Shown here one piece after another: positions 11,053-24,148 of a stretch of 64,000 nt of DNA. The notes beneath the pieces were generated by a model, which saw only the letters and a list, made by a program, of their open reading frames with translations, did not search any database and was not told the origin of the DNA. The stretch is from Anagrus nilaparvatae. Its lineage: Eukaryota; Arthropoda; Insecta; Hymenoptera; Mymaridae. Both the position numbers and the translations under genes were made by a program. The first letter of the stretch is position 1; the number at the start of each line of letters is the position of its first letter. Location: NCBI GenBank assembly GCA_022575985.1, contig JAKSXM010000040.1, positions 11,860,001-11,924,000 on the forward strand, written 5' to 3'.

Positions 11053-13495
11053 TTACCACCCACCCATTTTAATGAAATTAAAATGCCAAAAAAGACCAAG
11101 TGTTACAATGGGGGGATGATAATGCAGCATACATGCAATATAACAATTAATTAATTACAATTTTAAAATATCTTCCATTGTAAATATTATACATCTTTTA
11201 CAAAAAAAAAATTTTAAATTGTAAAATTATATAATATAATATAATTAAATATATCCTTTTTTTTAATAAAATTAAGAACACCAAATAATTTTTACAAACA
11301 ATTTTAACAAATACAATTATATATATTTAATAAATTTATTTAATCAATATAAATTTAATTGATGACCTGGTCACGGATGTAGCCACAGTATACCAGACGA
11401 CCAAGGCCTTTATAAAACCCAATGAGAACAGATAATCCACCATAAGGATCATATACCACTGAAGCTACCACCAAGCTACAATAGTGATATATTTCATACT
11501 AAAATTTACCATTTTAAAAAATATCTCTATTGCAGATAATTAATAATAATATCAATAAGGCCATACTGTACGATGAATTTATGATCCCATTCATCCCTCC
11601 CCAACCAAAAAAGAAAAGTTCAAAAATAAGATAATACTTTACTCAATTGAGCTCAAAGTCCAAATATATTAAAATATAAAATAAAAAAAAATGTATACTT
11701 TATCCAATTATTTAGATAATACCCAAAATTTTATATTTTAATAAGCCAATACTTTACCCTTTATTGGGCTAAAAGTCTAAAATTATAATATACAATATAA
11801 AAATGTATATTTTTTACTAATTAATTATATGAAGAAGCATAAAAGATATCCCTAAATTCATCATAAAAATACGACTGATTAATATCTTAAAAAAATTATA
11901 GAATTTACATTTTGTCATTTTTACAAAATTACCAAGTTATTTGAAAAAAAAAGTGAAGGAAGGCAACATATTAACAGATTAAATGAAAAACAATTTAAAC
12001 TTTACTAATTTAACATGTTACCACCCACCTTGATACCTCCAATTAAGTTTTATCATAGAAATCAAAATAATATTTTTTAATTTACTACATTTAATTATTA
12101 TTGAACCAATTAAAAATAGGACCAGTATAAGTAACATAAACTAATAAATTTGGTGACTAATATATTTATCTTTACTAAAAATATCAATACTGCAACCCGG
12201 TAAACACTCCTATGACACTTGAGTACCTTCTGGTCTGCACCAATACAACCATCCATCAGACCGAAGACATGTTCCACTGGGATCCACAAGGCATGATGTC
12301 GTCCAGCAGAGTAGTTCCATCCAAAAACCAAGGCAGCAATACCTATAGGAACTTCCCATATATAATAGTTCATGTTTTATTTCAATAAATCACAAAAAAT
12401 TACATTTTCAACTTGTTAAATCAAAATAAGATTTTTTTTTTTAATTACTAATGAGAAAAAATTTAAATCGAATTATTCACAAATTAAAATTTTGAAGAAA
12501 TAAAATAATTCTCTTTTTTTAATTGCTATAGAAAAATTAATTCTTTAATCATGGAATTATAATTTTAAAGTTTATAATTGATAAAACAAAATTTATACAT
12601 TACTCATTATTATTTTTTACTTACACACATTTCGCACCACCTTTGAATATTGAAAAATTACAAACATAGCTTTTATTATTTTTAAGAAAGTATTCAACTT
12701 ACTATTTTTACTAATTTATTTTCTAATTTCTTAAAATCAAAAGTATATACATTTAATTTATTGACATTATTTATATTTTTTTTAATCATTGTTTACAACT
12801 AATTTCTAATAATAAATAAATTAAACATCCAAATACTATACAAAGAATAACAGTAATTTCCAATGATTAAATTATTACCAAAAATTAAAAAAAGGAGAGA
12901 GAGATAAAGAAAATTTAACTTTATCTCTTTTAAATACTTAAAAAAAGATAGAGTAGAAAAAAGGAAATAGAACTACTTAACTAAACACATGTTGTTTTGA
13001 TGATCAAGTGCGCAGGTCACTCCAAAATTCCAAAAAATATGGCCGCTTACAGATTCGCATGCTTGATTCGCCGGAGAAGAAATTGCAATGATGATCATGT
13101 GACGATGACGATTCTTTTCCGGTTCTCGTACCAAAAATGCGCACTTGCTCAACCGCCAAAATACTCCTTTTTTCTTTCCACTGCTCTTTCTTAATATTTT
13201 TTTGATGTGCGTCGACTCCCACTACTAAAATAATTTTTGACAAATTTATAATTCAAGATTTTTCTTTCTTTTTCTTCATCAATTTTCCATATAAATGTTT
13301 TGATATTTTTCACTCGATTCTTGTAAGCCGTTGGAGTGGATTCACAAGAAATACGGGTTACTCGAACCAATTTCAAATTAATTGATATAATTTATGTCCC
13401 TTTTTAAACAAAAAATTAATAAATATTTAGACTTATTAAAAAAAATGATAAAAGATCCAATGATACATGAGCACCTTCTAGTCTGCAGTTATACC

Positions 13496-13632
13496 GGCTG
13501 CAACGCAATAGGTACTATCTAAAAACAGTGTTTTTATAGCTATAGCCGCTATATAGCATGCTATGAGTATGCTATATAGCGGCTATAGCTATCGAAGAAC
13601 TCCTTTTAGATAGTACCTATTGCGTTGCAGCC
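13496..13632. mobile_element. 137-base palindromic MITE
   Basis: Terminal inverted repeats of 28-29 bases begin GGCTGCAACGCAATAGGTAC and are perfect. The interior is itself nearly palindromic around a GCTATAGCCGCTATATAGCATGCT core. It interrupts the repeat block that is uninterrupted at about 12230 (TCTGCACCAATACAACCATCC), which identifies it as an insertion. ATA/TATA flanks on both sides may be the target duplication. It cannot encode a protein. The sharp TIRs imply a fairly recent insertion. Confidence 0.75.
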
Positions 13633-15088
13633 TGTATAATCATCCACATCACCCAAGAAAAGATCATGTGACATTTATGCAGTCCAAAGTAGTCCAGTAG
13701 TGTAGCTCCATCCAAAAACCAAGACAGCAAATAACAAGTCCAAATATCTAAAGGAACATCCATATATATTATTTTAAGTTTTATAAAAATTTAATTTTGA
13801 TCTTATTTAAACCAAAATTTTCAAAAATTCAAATCCAAAATTTTCAAAGATTTCAAATTATTATTACTTTTTTTAAAAAAAATAACACACAATGTACATA
13901 AACCATAATCACATTATGCGCCCCACCACTTAATATTGATAAATTACAAAAAAATTTATTCAATTACTATTTTAAAATATTATTTTTTACTATTTATTAT
14001 TCTAAATTTACCATAAATTTAAAAATATTTTTTTATTCAGCTATAAGATTCTGTGATTTAATTACTTTTTTTTTTTTTATTTATTTATTTATTTACAACA
14101 TATAAAAAGTATTCATAATATTATAAATTCAAATTTTAATATAATTTAAAAATAAACAATAAATTTTAACTCCAAAAAACATTACATGAAATACTAATAA
14201 TTTAATGATTAGATAGAGAGAGATAATTACTTATAGCCTTACTTTCTTTTCTCTACACAAAAAAGAATTTATATATAAAAAATGTATAGAAGTGAAAAAC
14301 CAACAAAATTTACTTAGCTAAATGTGAGATAAATTCTCTTCTGCTAGACGCTCCAGTATAAAATTCCAATATGGACGGAAACAAAGACAACGACATCGAC
14401 GCCTTCAAACTGCTACCAAATTGATTTCCACGTGACCAAAAAATAAATTTTTCTTCAAATTTCTTTCGGTACCGATATTGTTGTCAATTTAATGTTGACC
14501 ATATATTAAGATGCGCGTTAAACCAAATTTCAACCTTTTCTTTTTTTTTTCTTCTTCATCACATTATACCCAAAAAAATTTTTTTTTTAATATGTTGAAT
14601 TTCCACCAATGTGCGTCGAATCCCCCGCCATTAATTCTCTTGAAAAAAAAAATATCTGGATGAAAAATTTTTTGAATTTACTTCAATGTCCATTTATTCA
14701 AAATTGATGTTCTCAATACAAAAATGACGATGATAAAAATAATTTTCGAAGTGGCCTTGAAAAAATTTTTAAATTCAAATTTTGACTGTCTTTAAACTGC
14801 CGGTAAGCATCGCCTCATGACGCCATCTTGATACCGGTTAATTTTTATAAATTAAATTTTCACATTCAATTTCCATAAATTTTCACGTCTACCTTTTAGA
14901 ATTTTTCAATTCTCACCAGTTTTTCACTAATTTGCCAGATTAAATTTTTCACCAGTGATACATGGATAACAGCACTTATTAAACACGTGATAACCGCGTG
15001 TTGAAATAAAAACATAATTTTTCAATCTTCATCACCTCGTCTTCTTCTTTAAAAAAATGTATTTTTTTATTCACAATGGGATGCCAAA

Positions 15089-15311
15089 TGTTGGAGTGGG
15101 TTACAAAGATAAATGGATAATTGGTGTTGGTGTGATAGAATAAATGCATTTATTAATTACTACTAATAATATATGCTTTATTAGAAGGCTAAATGCCAGC
15201 GTCTATTCAAGTTGGGAATCATTGACGCACTGAGGTGATAATTAGGACCCAAATATAAAAATGAAGGGGGTGCGCATACACACACACTCATAACTATATA
15301 CATATATACAA
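15089..15311 (-). repeat. 5' LTR of the gag-pol-less element
   Basis: It starts (plus strand) TGTTGGAGTGGG and matches the left LTR until about 15308. There the text switches to CAGATCCCAAAAAATT, the same junction as seen at 10431 outside the left LTR. The outer terminus is therefore missing or replaced. Confidence 0.6.
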
Positions 15312-15914
15312 CAGATCCCAAAAAATTAATTTGAATAGTACAGTGTAAAATGGTAATTTTCATATAAATTTCAAAGTATAAATGAAATAAAAACGGAGCA
15401 AGTAACTTATAAAATACTTTACATCATTTTAAATGAAAAAATAGTAAATTTGTTAGTGAACAGAAATTTAAAACAGTAAATAACAAGAATATAAACAGAT
15501 ATGAAAACAGTACTAAGAATTTCAAAAAGGCTGTCACAAAAAAAATAGAAAAGAGGGAATTTGGTTTAACAGGGATTCTTTGAGAAATAAATTTAAATAG
15601 TGCAGTGATGTACCAACATGTATAATTTATAGTGACCTGTATCAAAAGCTAAAGATTATAAAAACAGAAAATTTTAAAAGCAGAGTAATTAAAAATAATA
15701 GAAAATCGAAGAAAACACAAGAAATAGATCTGAAAAATATGGAGGGAAATAAAATTTTACTTTAAATTAAGAATGTATTAAATTTACAAAATGTATGCTT
15801 ATTATAAGAATAATATACATATTAGACTGTCAAAAAAAATAGTACATTACGCAATTATGGAGGAAAAATGAACTGCGTGGGATAACCTCCGGGACGCAGC
15901 CAAGAGCCCCTGAA

Positions 15915-16037
15915 TCATTTCCGATGGCACCTGTTTCTAGCCACAGTCAGAGCCTCCCGGTAATTGGGGCAGTTTCCCTCTCTGGCATAGTACTCCGTGG
16001 AGCACTTATCCTTTCTGGTCATGCAGAGGAAGCACTT
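15915..16037 (-). pseudogene. Possible LINE Gag zinc-knuckle remnant
   Basis: A GC-richer island in AT-rich DNA. Read on the minus strand it gives KCFLCMTRKDKCSTEYY then REGNCPNYREAL and stops. The Cys spacing and the CPNYREAL text resemble the end of a LINE Gag zinc-knuckle region. It is too short to assign to a family. Confidence 0.4.
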
Positions 16038-16114
16038 GGGCAAAATCCCATATCATCCTAGCGTGTCAGGTGTTTACCAAGAGTGACTTATTTCCTGACC
16101 ACCTCTTGATATAA

Positions 16115-17178
16115 ATAATGTATATAAATTTTTTAAAACTATTATTTTATAAAATTTATTGTTTAAATAATACTGGGTCCCAGTACATACATTTTAGTAT
16201 TTTAGTATTTTAGGCTATTTGTATTATAGAAAAATAAATCAACTCATTAATTGCTTATCGAACTGACATTTTTTGTATTATAGCCTAATATACGTATTTT
16301 AGCTTATAATACTGACGAAACGTATTTTACAAATTAATATTATTTTAAAAATATTTTATTCTACACAAATTGTTATTTATTTTGAAAATGTGTAAGCGTA
16401 TTCTACAAAATCAATATTAAAATTTTATTTATATGTTATTATTATTAGTTGGCATCGTAAACATTTTAAATGAAATTTATAGGAAATAAATAATCAGTTT
16501 TTAATTTGAAGCAGTCTTTATTATTTACGGACCTACGTACATTTATTTGTGCAGTCAAAAATTTGAATTCAAATTAAAAGCCATTATTTCTTATGAAGAT
16601 TGCGTTACTTCTTTGATATTTTGCTTTTCATTTTTAACATCTATGCGTGGCATCAAGGATCATGTTAAAAGCTGGCAACCCAAATGTTGTCGGAATGGAT
16701 CATCCCTTCATATATAGTCTAATCCCTTGATTGAAAATCGGTGGAGATCCGAAGCTGCTTCTATTTCAATATTTATTCGCCTTTTGATTGGCCGGAGTAA
16801 AATTGATTATTATCGATTAAATTTAAATTTATTATAAAAAATGCATAGCAAAGTATTAATAATTAAATATAAACAAAATAAACTGAATTTTATTCATTTT
16901 TTAAATATTTATTAACCGCCTGCCAAGATTTTTAAGCTAACTTATTGTACATTGTAGTCGTTTATTCCAATTTTGTAACTTTTGAAAATCCTTACAGTTA
17001 CAACGTATCTTTCACAAGACCTAAGAATAACAATTTTTTTTAACATGATTAAAAACTTATTAAAAATTTAGCCTAATTTTAACATAATTTTCAATGAAAT
17101 CTTTTTAAAATCTTTATTTTAATAAATTAACTGCTAACCCAAGTATATATATCTTTCATTTCTGCTTTAATTTTCTAG
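16115..17178. other. Presumed 3' part of the intron before the Hem exon
   Basis: No gene is seen. The stretch ends with a T-rich tract and TTTTCTAG directly before the Hem coding exon, a good splice acceptor. The preceding Hem exons, about 430 residues' worth, were not found upstream on the plus strand. The intron probably spans everything to the left edge and absorbed the mobile elements there. Confidence 0.45.
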
Positions 17179-19272
17179 GTGCTGCAAAGGTACTATGTTC
17201 AGTTTTTGACTGGTTTTGATGCCCCTGCAATGCATCATATTATTCAAAACTTATCAAATTGCCCTGAAGATGATGGAGCTATTTTAAGTGATATGTGTTC
17301 AGTCATTGGAAATTTAAGTATCAAGCAACTAGATGAAAGTGAATCGTTTGATTTTAGATCTTTCAGACTTGATTGGTTGCGACTACAAGCTTCACTATCA
17401 TGTATAAAAAGTAGTGTTAAAATTATTGATAACAGAGAATTAGCATCATTTATGGATACGACTGTTTTTCATACAAAACTTGTTGACAGCCTGGATGATA
17501 TTTTAGTGGAAACATCTGATTTATCAGTTTTTTGCTTTTATAGCAAAACTTTTGAAGATCAGTTTCACATGTGTTTAGAATTTCCAGCTCAAAATCGTTA
17601 TATCATATCCTTTCCATTAATTTGTAATCATTTTCAAAACTGTACGCATGAATTATGCCCAGAAGAACGGCATCATATTCGTGAGCGCAGCTTATCGGTT
17701 TTAAATATGTTTTTAGATGAAATGGCAAAAGAGGCCAAAAATATTATTACAACTATATGTGACAAACAATGTAGTATGAGTGATAAATTATTACCCAAAC
17801 ATTGTGCAGTTTTAATTGCACAAGTTCTTAACAGAAAGAAAAAAGATAAAAATAAGAAAAATATTTTAGAAATAAGAAAACCAGGCTTCGAAAGTTATAG
17901 AAAAACAAGAGAAGAACTAACAACCATGGATAAGTTACATATGGCGTTAACTGAACTGTCTTATGCAATAAATTACTGTTCTACAATAAATGTCTGGGAA
18001 TATACGTTTGCACCTCGAGAATATTTACACCAGCATCTTGAATCTAGATTTGCTAGAGCTCTTGTTGGTATGGTAATGTTTGATTCAGAGACAAATGTGA
18101 TAGCTAAGCCATCAGAACTGTTTGCTAGTGTCAAAGCTTACATGAATGTCCTACAGACTGTAGAAAATTATGTTCACATTGATATTACTAGAGTTTTTAA
18201 TAATGCACTATTGCAACAAACTCAAGCATTAGATAGTCATGGCGAAAAAACTATTGCTGCTTTATATACGCAATGGTACTCAGAAATATTGTTGCGTCGA
18301 GTTAGCGCTGGAAACATTTGTTATTCAATTAATCAGAGATCTTTTGTAAGTTTATCTTTAGAAGGTTCATTGCCATTTAATGCTGAAGAATTTTCTGATA
18401 TCAATGAGTTAAGAGCTTTAGCAGAGCTTATTGGACCGTATGGAATGAAAATGTTAAATGAGACTCTAATGTGGCATATCGCAAGCCAAGTTCATGAATT
18501 AAAAAAGCTTGTTCTTTGTAACAAAGATACACTCATTTCTCTTCGAACTAATTTTGACAAACCTGAAATAATGAAAGAACAATTTAAAAAATTACAAAAT
18601 GTAGAAAATGTATTACAAAGAATAACAATAATTGGAGTTATTTTAAGTTTCCGCCAATTGTCTCAAGCAGCACTATTAGATGTATTAGAACAAAGAATTC
18701 CGTTTTTATTAAGTTCTATTTTTGACTTTAAACATCATACAGCATCTGAAACATTAAGAATAGTCTCAGAAATCACTTCTGCAGCAGGTTTCAATTGCAC
18801 AGTTGATCCAACATTGACTTTAGCTCTTCAAAATCAAAAGAATGAGATTGACGATGATGAACACACGATTGTTTGCTTGCTTATGGTTTTTGTAGCTGTT
18901 TCAATACCAAAATTAGCAAGAAATGACAATTCTTTTTATCGCGCATCTCTTGAAGGTCATGCAAATAATATTCATTGCATGGCAACTGCCATAAACAATA
19001 TTTTTGGAGCATTATTTACTATAAGTGGTCAAAATGATATTGAAGATAGAATGAAAGAGTTTTTGGCGTTAGCCTCTTCCAGCTTATTAAGGCTAGGCCA
19101 AGAAGCTGATAAGGAAACTATTCGAAATAGAGAATCAGTTTATTTATTATTAGATCAAATTGTACAAGAATCACCATTTTTAACAATGGATTTATTAGAA
19201 AGTTGTTTTCCTTATGCGCTTATTCGAAATGCTTATCATGACGTATTTAAATTAGAAAATAACCACTTGTAA
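17179..19272 (+). CDS. Hem: Hem / Nck-associated protein 1, C-terminal coding exon
   Basis: 697 codons without interruption, ending in TAA. The exon begins right after TTTTCTAG, so its first codon is GTG (Val) inside the protein and not a start. The text is unmistakably the C-terminal three fifths of the Hem/NCKAP1 family (usual length about 1,120-1,130). Examples are [17 protein letters not shown] near residue 157, [26 protein letters not shown] and [12 protein letters not shown] near the end. Hem is the scaffold subunit of the WAVE/SCAR complex. It pairs with Sra-1/CYFIP and couples Rac signalling to Arp2/3-driven actin assembly under the plasma membrane. Upstream exons are not in view, but nothing in this exon suggests a pseudogene. 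Confidence 0.95.
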   Translation: MLQRYYVQFLTGFDAPAMHHIIQNLSNCPEDDGAILSDMCSVIGNLSIKQLDESESFDFRSFRLDWLRLQASLSCIKSSVKIIDNRELASFMDTTVFHTKLVDSLDDILVETSDLSVFCFYSKTFEDQFHMCLEFPAQNRYIISFPLICNHFQNCTHELCPEERHHIRERSLSVLNMFLDEMAKEAKNIITTICDKQCSMSDKLLPKHCAVLIAQVLNRKKKDKNKKNILEIRKPGFESYRKTREELTTMDKLHMALTELSYAINYCSTINVWEYTFAPREYLHQHLESRFARALVGMVMFDSETNVIAKPSELFASVKAYMNVLQTVENYVHIDITRVFNNALLQQTQALDSHGEKTIAALYTQWYSEILLRRVSAGNICYSINQRSFVSLSLEGSLPFNAEEFSDINELRALAELIGPYGMKMLNETLMWHIASQVHELKKLVLCNKDTLISLRTNFDKPEIMKEQFKKLQNVENVLQRITIIGVILSFRQLSQAALLDVLEQRIPFLLSSIFDFKHHTASETLRIVSEITSAAGFNCTVDPTLTLALQNQKNEIDDDEHTIVCLLMVFVAVSIPKLARNDNSFYRASLEGHANNIHCMATAINNIFGALFTISGQNDIEDRMKEFLALASSSLLRLGQEADKETIRNRESVYLLLDQIVQESPFLTMDLLESCFPYALIRNAYHDVFKLENNHL

Positions 19273-20514
19273 TTTTAACAAAGTTTTGAAGCATACCTAT
19301 AATAATTATTTTCATAAACTAATACTGATATTAGATCCCTTAAAAAAATTAAAAAAACAAAATATTTTTGAAATCATAATTTCCAACGGAATATCGAAAT
19401 AGTTTATGAAAGAAGTCCTTAGTTTTTAATAATGTTAGAATAGTATAATACGAGCCAGGGTCCAGAAAAGTGAAAAATGGCCGAAATCACACGTAAATTA
19501 CCATCCTAGGTGAAGCCGAGTTGGTAAACTGCGATTTGGGACATTCTTTATTTATGCAAAAGGATCGCGTACGATTTGCCTTCATCAATGGCGAGAAAAC
19601 ACGTTTTTTTCAGTCGCACAGTGGCCGGGAAATACATGCTTTCTGGTCACTGCCAAGAAAATTTATTTAAAACAATTTTTCAGATGACTGAACAATGGAA
19701 AACTTCTTAATTTCTTCGTGGACTTACGAATCCACTGAAATTAATAAAATCAATTAAGGAGTTAATTTTTTCTGTACAATCTGAATTTATTCATTTTTTT
19801 ACCCTGTACTTCTATTAAAGGCAAAATAATCAAGTATTGCTTTTTCTTGAATCTTCTTTTTGTTGAGACTCCCAACTTCCAGCTCCATAAATATTTTTAC
19901 GAAAACTTTTTTGTGAATAAAAATAAAAATATTTTCTTGAACTTAGTTTATGTATTTATCCCCCGCCCAAGAATCCGATAAGACATTAAGTTTTAACTTA
20001 GAGCTTAATTTTTGTAGATCAATAACGCAATACTCATGATTTTGAACTTTTTGGTATTTAAATTAGTGTTAAACAATAATTTTATACATTTATTTTATAA
20101 TTATTAAATAAATATTTTCAATTATGTATTAAAATGATAAATTTAACAAAATTAATTGTAAAAATATCAGTTTTTTATTTATTCTATTTCCTTTTGTATT
20201 ATTTTTCTTTTTTTTTCTACTATTAGTTAAATCCTGCTATAAAAATATTCATAGTAAATATTTTATTCTTTAAATTAAATATTTATAGTACAGTAACTAC
20301 TTTTAACATGCAACATGTTTATAAGGAGGGGGTACTTCACAACTTGAAAATTAAGGGGTGGGGTCAAATTTGTTTTTTTTAAGGGGGCTGGTCAAATTTG
20401 TCCTATTTAAGGGCTGGGGTCAAATGAGACTTAGAAAAATTAGAAGACTTTGAAAAATTTGCGCTTAAGGACTTAGGATAATACAGGCTTATGAATGTAG
20501 AATAATATCGATTA
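19273..20514. other. Hem 3' flank, no gene seen
   Basis: AT-rich DNA follows the stop codon, and no clear polyadenylation choice can be made by eye. Around 20330-20425 there is a short degenerate tandem of GGGGTCAAATTTG-like units (three copies). No coding or structural RNA signature is seen. Confidence 0.4.
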
Positions 20515-21171
20515 AGGGACACACGGCTAGCCTGAAAGATTGGTTTATGCAAACGTCGGGCACTTCTGATTTTATAGCGGAAAATGAATGTTCAACCTAT
20601 TAGAAGATCATACTTTTTTGGATTTAGATCTTTCACCTAGCTTCTTGCAAGTTATTTGATAAAACGTGTCTCTCGGGGCAGCTGAAAATGAACCAAAATT
20701 TTCCCTGCTTGGATCGGGCTGAAATTTTCAGGAAAGATTGCCTTTTTGGTCCCCAGAAACATGATGAAACCCGTTTTTCAAAATCAGTCATCCTCTTCAT
20801 TTATCAATATGTCTCCCATTTAAAATGGGAAAAGCCATTTAGTAGCGGTTTTTCTTATATTGCTTCACAATTTTAGTTTGACCAATCACCAAACCAACGA
20901 GAAAAGTTTTTTTTAACATTCATTTTATATATATTATATACACATAAATAATTTAATATGATAAATTTTTAAAAAACGTTATTTTTTCAATTTTAAACGC
21001 GACTCTTTTAGACATAGAGGCGTTTGGCACGTTGGCCAAACAGCAATCCTCTTTATACTGAAGCAGGCATTTGAATGAATGATAAAAAAAACTTTTCTCT
21101 GGTTTGGTGTTTGGTCAAACTAAAATTGTGAAGCAAAATAAGAAAAACCGCTACTAAATGGCTTTTCCGAT

Positions 21172-24148
21172 TAGAGGTGGACAAGACTGCGAGACGAGAG
21201 CATTTGCTGAAAATTCGGGACGAGACGAGACATTCACATCGAGATTCTTGGGAAGTCTCGTCTCGAAAAAAAGGTTATTAATATATTTAGTTAATTTAAA
21301 TTTTTTTTTATTATAGTCAGTTAAATTTAAATTTTTACATATTTTTTATGAGTAAAAAAGCATTAAAACTAATATTCTTATTAGGACTCTATACTTGAAA
21401 CATAGTTATAATTATAGTTTTAATATAAATAATAATAATATATAATTTTTTTAATTTAAAAACATTAAATAATAAATACAATTTACAGATAAAATTATAT
21501 ATTTACTTCGCATATTTCTTTTCTCAATGATGATTTCATCCACACATTTGTACATAAAAGAACTCTTGCTGAATAATCCCCTAAACTTGATCTCTTTTTT
21601 GTAAATATAAGTCCAGCTTCAGAAAATATTCTTTCCACTGGTACAGATGTAGCCATAATGGCTAAAATGTCTTTCGCCATTTTTGAGATGCGTGGAAATT
21701 GTTTTTCATTATTTTTCCACTAAGCTAAAATATCTGTTGATGCATCCGGTCTTGGGGAACTCAAGTAACTATTTATTTCACATTCCCAGGATTCTTCTTT
21801 ATTTTTTAAAGTTTTGATATAAAAAGTATCAAAGTCTATAGAAAAATCATCTACTTCTTTATCATCATTTTTGTCTGTTTTTGTATTCTGTCCATTTTCT
21901 GGAATTGCACTCTCTAGCTCAGAATATTCATTTTTTAATAATTCTTTGAACTTTTTATTACTTTCGTCTTTTAGCTTCTTACTCCATTCTTTCATATCAA
22001 AAGCTTCTAGTTTATGCCTACGATCTAAAATTAAGGCTACACAGTAAACCCAGTTAGTTTTTTTGTAGTGCTTTATAATTTTGTTTCTTCCAACTTGCAT
22101 AGCTAAAAGAAGAATCTCATCAGCTTTACTTCTATTTACGCAATTATCAAATTTAGAAATTAATGTTTCAATATTATCAAGTAATAAGTTAATTGTAACA
22201 ACCACAGGTGGCAGAGTAGGTTTACTTTCACTGGATAATAATTTACTTATGTGTTTAAAATTTTATAAAAATTTAATTATATAAAGTACACTATCCCATT
22301 GGCTGTCAGATATTTCAAATGTTTTTAACTTAGAAGAGTTATTCCAAAGCAATTTTAAAGCTGTTTTTAATTTAAAACCTAAGCTTAACATATCAAGTAT
22401 TCTGGGATAGGATATCTTGTTTTAGAATCCAAAATAGGTTTTACAAATTTTGTATCAGAGGCTTGACAAAAATTCTCTAATTTATTCAACAAAATGTCTG
22501 ACTTTTTTATTTTCTTAAAAGTTTCTCTAATATTAAATATTATAGTTACCCATTTGCCTTCTCCAGATTCAGCATCGACCAAATCATCTAAATCAGCAAA
22601 TGATTAATTTTCTAATTCATATTCTGAATTAATTTGAGAGTTATTATCACTCGATTCATCAAATAAATCTGTATCATCATTATACGCCTAAATTGATTAC
22701 ATGGGCCATGCACTTAAAGTGCTGGTCTGTGAAATTAAATTTAATTCCTTCGGAATATAAAAGCGTATATAAATAAACAATAAACGTTTTATTTGATGAT
22801 ACATTATCAACTGTGATACCTTGAATTTTTCCCTGGATCTCATAATCTTTTAAAACTTGAAAAAATATATGGGCTAAATCTTTTCCTGAATGTTTGGCTC
22901 CTGATGGTATAAAATCTAAAGCTATTGAACGTAATATCCAGTGTTCATCAATAAAATTGGCTGTTATTCCGTAAAAGGATTCAGTTTTATGGTCAGCTGT
23001 CTGTAGTAACCAACCATCTGTAGTAAAAGATAATTTAGAAACATTTTTTTAAAAATATTTTATCAAGTTTTTTTTCATTTTTTGATATTCTGCTAATGTT
23101 TTACGTTGAAGAACTTTTCTAGAAGGTAGATCATCATTCTTTTGAAACCTTAATTTAAATTAATTTTGAGTCTCAGGGTCGACAAAAAATTTAAAAGGCA
23201 AATTCTTATATGAAATCCAACATACGTCCAACCTATCTTTTTCTGATTCAGTTAGAGGCCTTTTCTGAAAAAAAAATCCAAAAGTTACTAAGGTTAAAGT
23301 AGGAAAAAAAGGGTAAAATAGGAGTCACAAAGGTACCTAAAATGCCAGAAAACAAAATAAATGTTAAAATAAAAGATTCAGTTATTTTCTTTTTTTTTTG
23401 AATCTAACTTTGGGCTTCCAATATTTTGCATTAACTTTGTTTTAATCTCTGTTACAACTCCATGACTTGTAATTAAGTGCCTTCTTAACCCACTTGTATT
23501 CGATTGACTCCTTTTAATTTTTATTTTTTTATCCTTTTCTTTGCATAGTATACAAACTCCATATTTTTGTCCCGTTTCTTCGATGAACTCAAAGTAGTTG
23601 AAATATTTAATTTTTTCTTTATTTACTTCTAAAGATTTATTACAGCTTTCACTAGGAGCTTGAAAAAGCATACTATCATCTTCATCTCTAATTACTTCAA
23701 CGACAGATTCTTGAGAATTTTCTGTCGTAATATCTAAACAGCTCTTTTTAGAATTTCTTTCAGAAGTATTAATACAACGCTTCATTATTATTTTAAATCT
23801 TAAAAACACGTTACAGTAATTTATTGCAGGTAATAGCTTTTTCTTCAAATGTATACAATTTTATTTAATAACAATAGTTTATAAAAGAATAACTGCTTGA
23901 TAAAAATTTTAAAGTTATTGTATCAGCTCAGAGGGCGCTTAAGTGTAGCGGGAATTTATAAATTTGTAATTGTATATAAATAGTTAACAAATTTATTTTT
24001 ATAATTTTTCTGAAGAAAAACTTTAATTTTTTCGAAACTTTCTCGAAAACGAGACGAGATCGAGACGAGACTGCAAAATTTCGAAATTTTCGATACCGAG
24101 ACGAGACAAGCCTAAAGTCTCGGTATCGTCTCGTATCGTCCACCTCTA
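21172..24148 (-). mobile_element. hAT-superfamily DNA transposon, full length but inactive
   Basis: Ends are TAGAGGTGGAC... and ...GTCCACCTCTA, matching inverted repeats. They are flanked on both sides by the same 8 bases, TTTCCGAT (21164-21171 and 24149-24156), the hallmark of hAT insertion. Subterminal GAGACGAGAC motifs repeat at both ends, as expected for transposase-binding sites. The transposase runs on the minus strand and is broken. Total length is 2,977 bases. Confidence 0.92.
21495..23848 (-). pseudogene. hAT transposase (BED zinc finger to hATC dimerisation domain)
   Basis: The N-terminal frame (23378-23848) has a BED zinc finger: aromatic FNYFEFIEETG, CILCKE, then LRRHLITSH, completing C-x2-C...H-x4-H. 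The middle pieces lie at 22385-22582 and 21720-22205. The C-terminal frame (21495-21680) reads ILAIMATSVPVERIFSEAGL then KKRSSL, the hATC dimerisation block. Stops and frame changes between pieces (for example near 21720, 22600 and 23160) show that it is dead. It excises and inserts the element when intact. Confidence 0.88.

Larger units (their letters stand above)
10386..15650 (-). mobile_element. LTR-bounded element without recognisable gag-pol
   Basis: Long terminal repeats lie at about 10799-11052 and 15089-15311, with matching text over most of their length. On the minus strand the left copy is preceded by the purine run GGGTGGGTGGTAA directly before TGTTGTGTTACATG. The right copy ends ACTCCAACA followed by TTTGGCATCCCATTG, a plausible primer-binding site. 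The element is therefore minus-oriented and about 4.5 kb. Its interior has no RT, integrase or Gag. It instead holds diverged repeats of one block (near 12180-12373 and 13470-13760, sharing CCATCCAAAAACCAAG). A 330-base segment also follows each LTR side (10431-10764 and 15311-15645). It is probably a non-autonomous, LARD-like element. Confidence 0.6.

Noticed and set aside
12110..12373. 87-codon ORF with mixed composition, possible gene
   Set aside because: The homologous block at 13.5-13.8 kb matches at DNA level but not in protein frame, so it is probably repeat DNA rather than coding.
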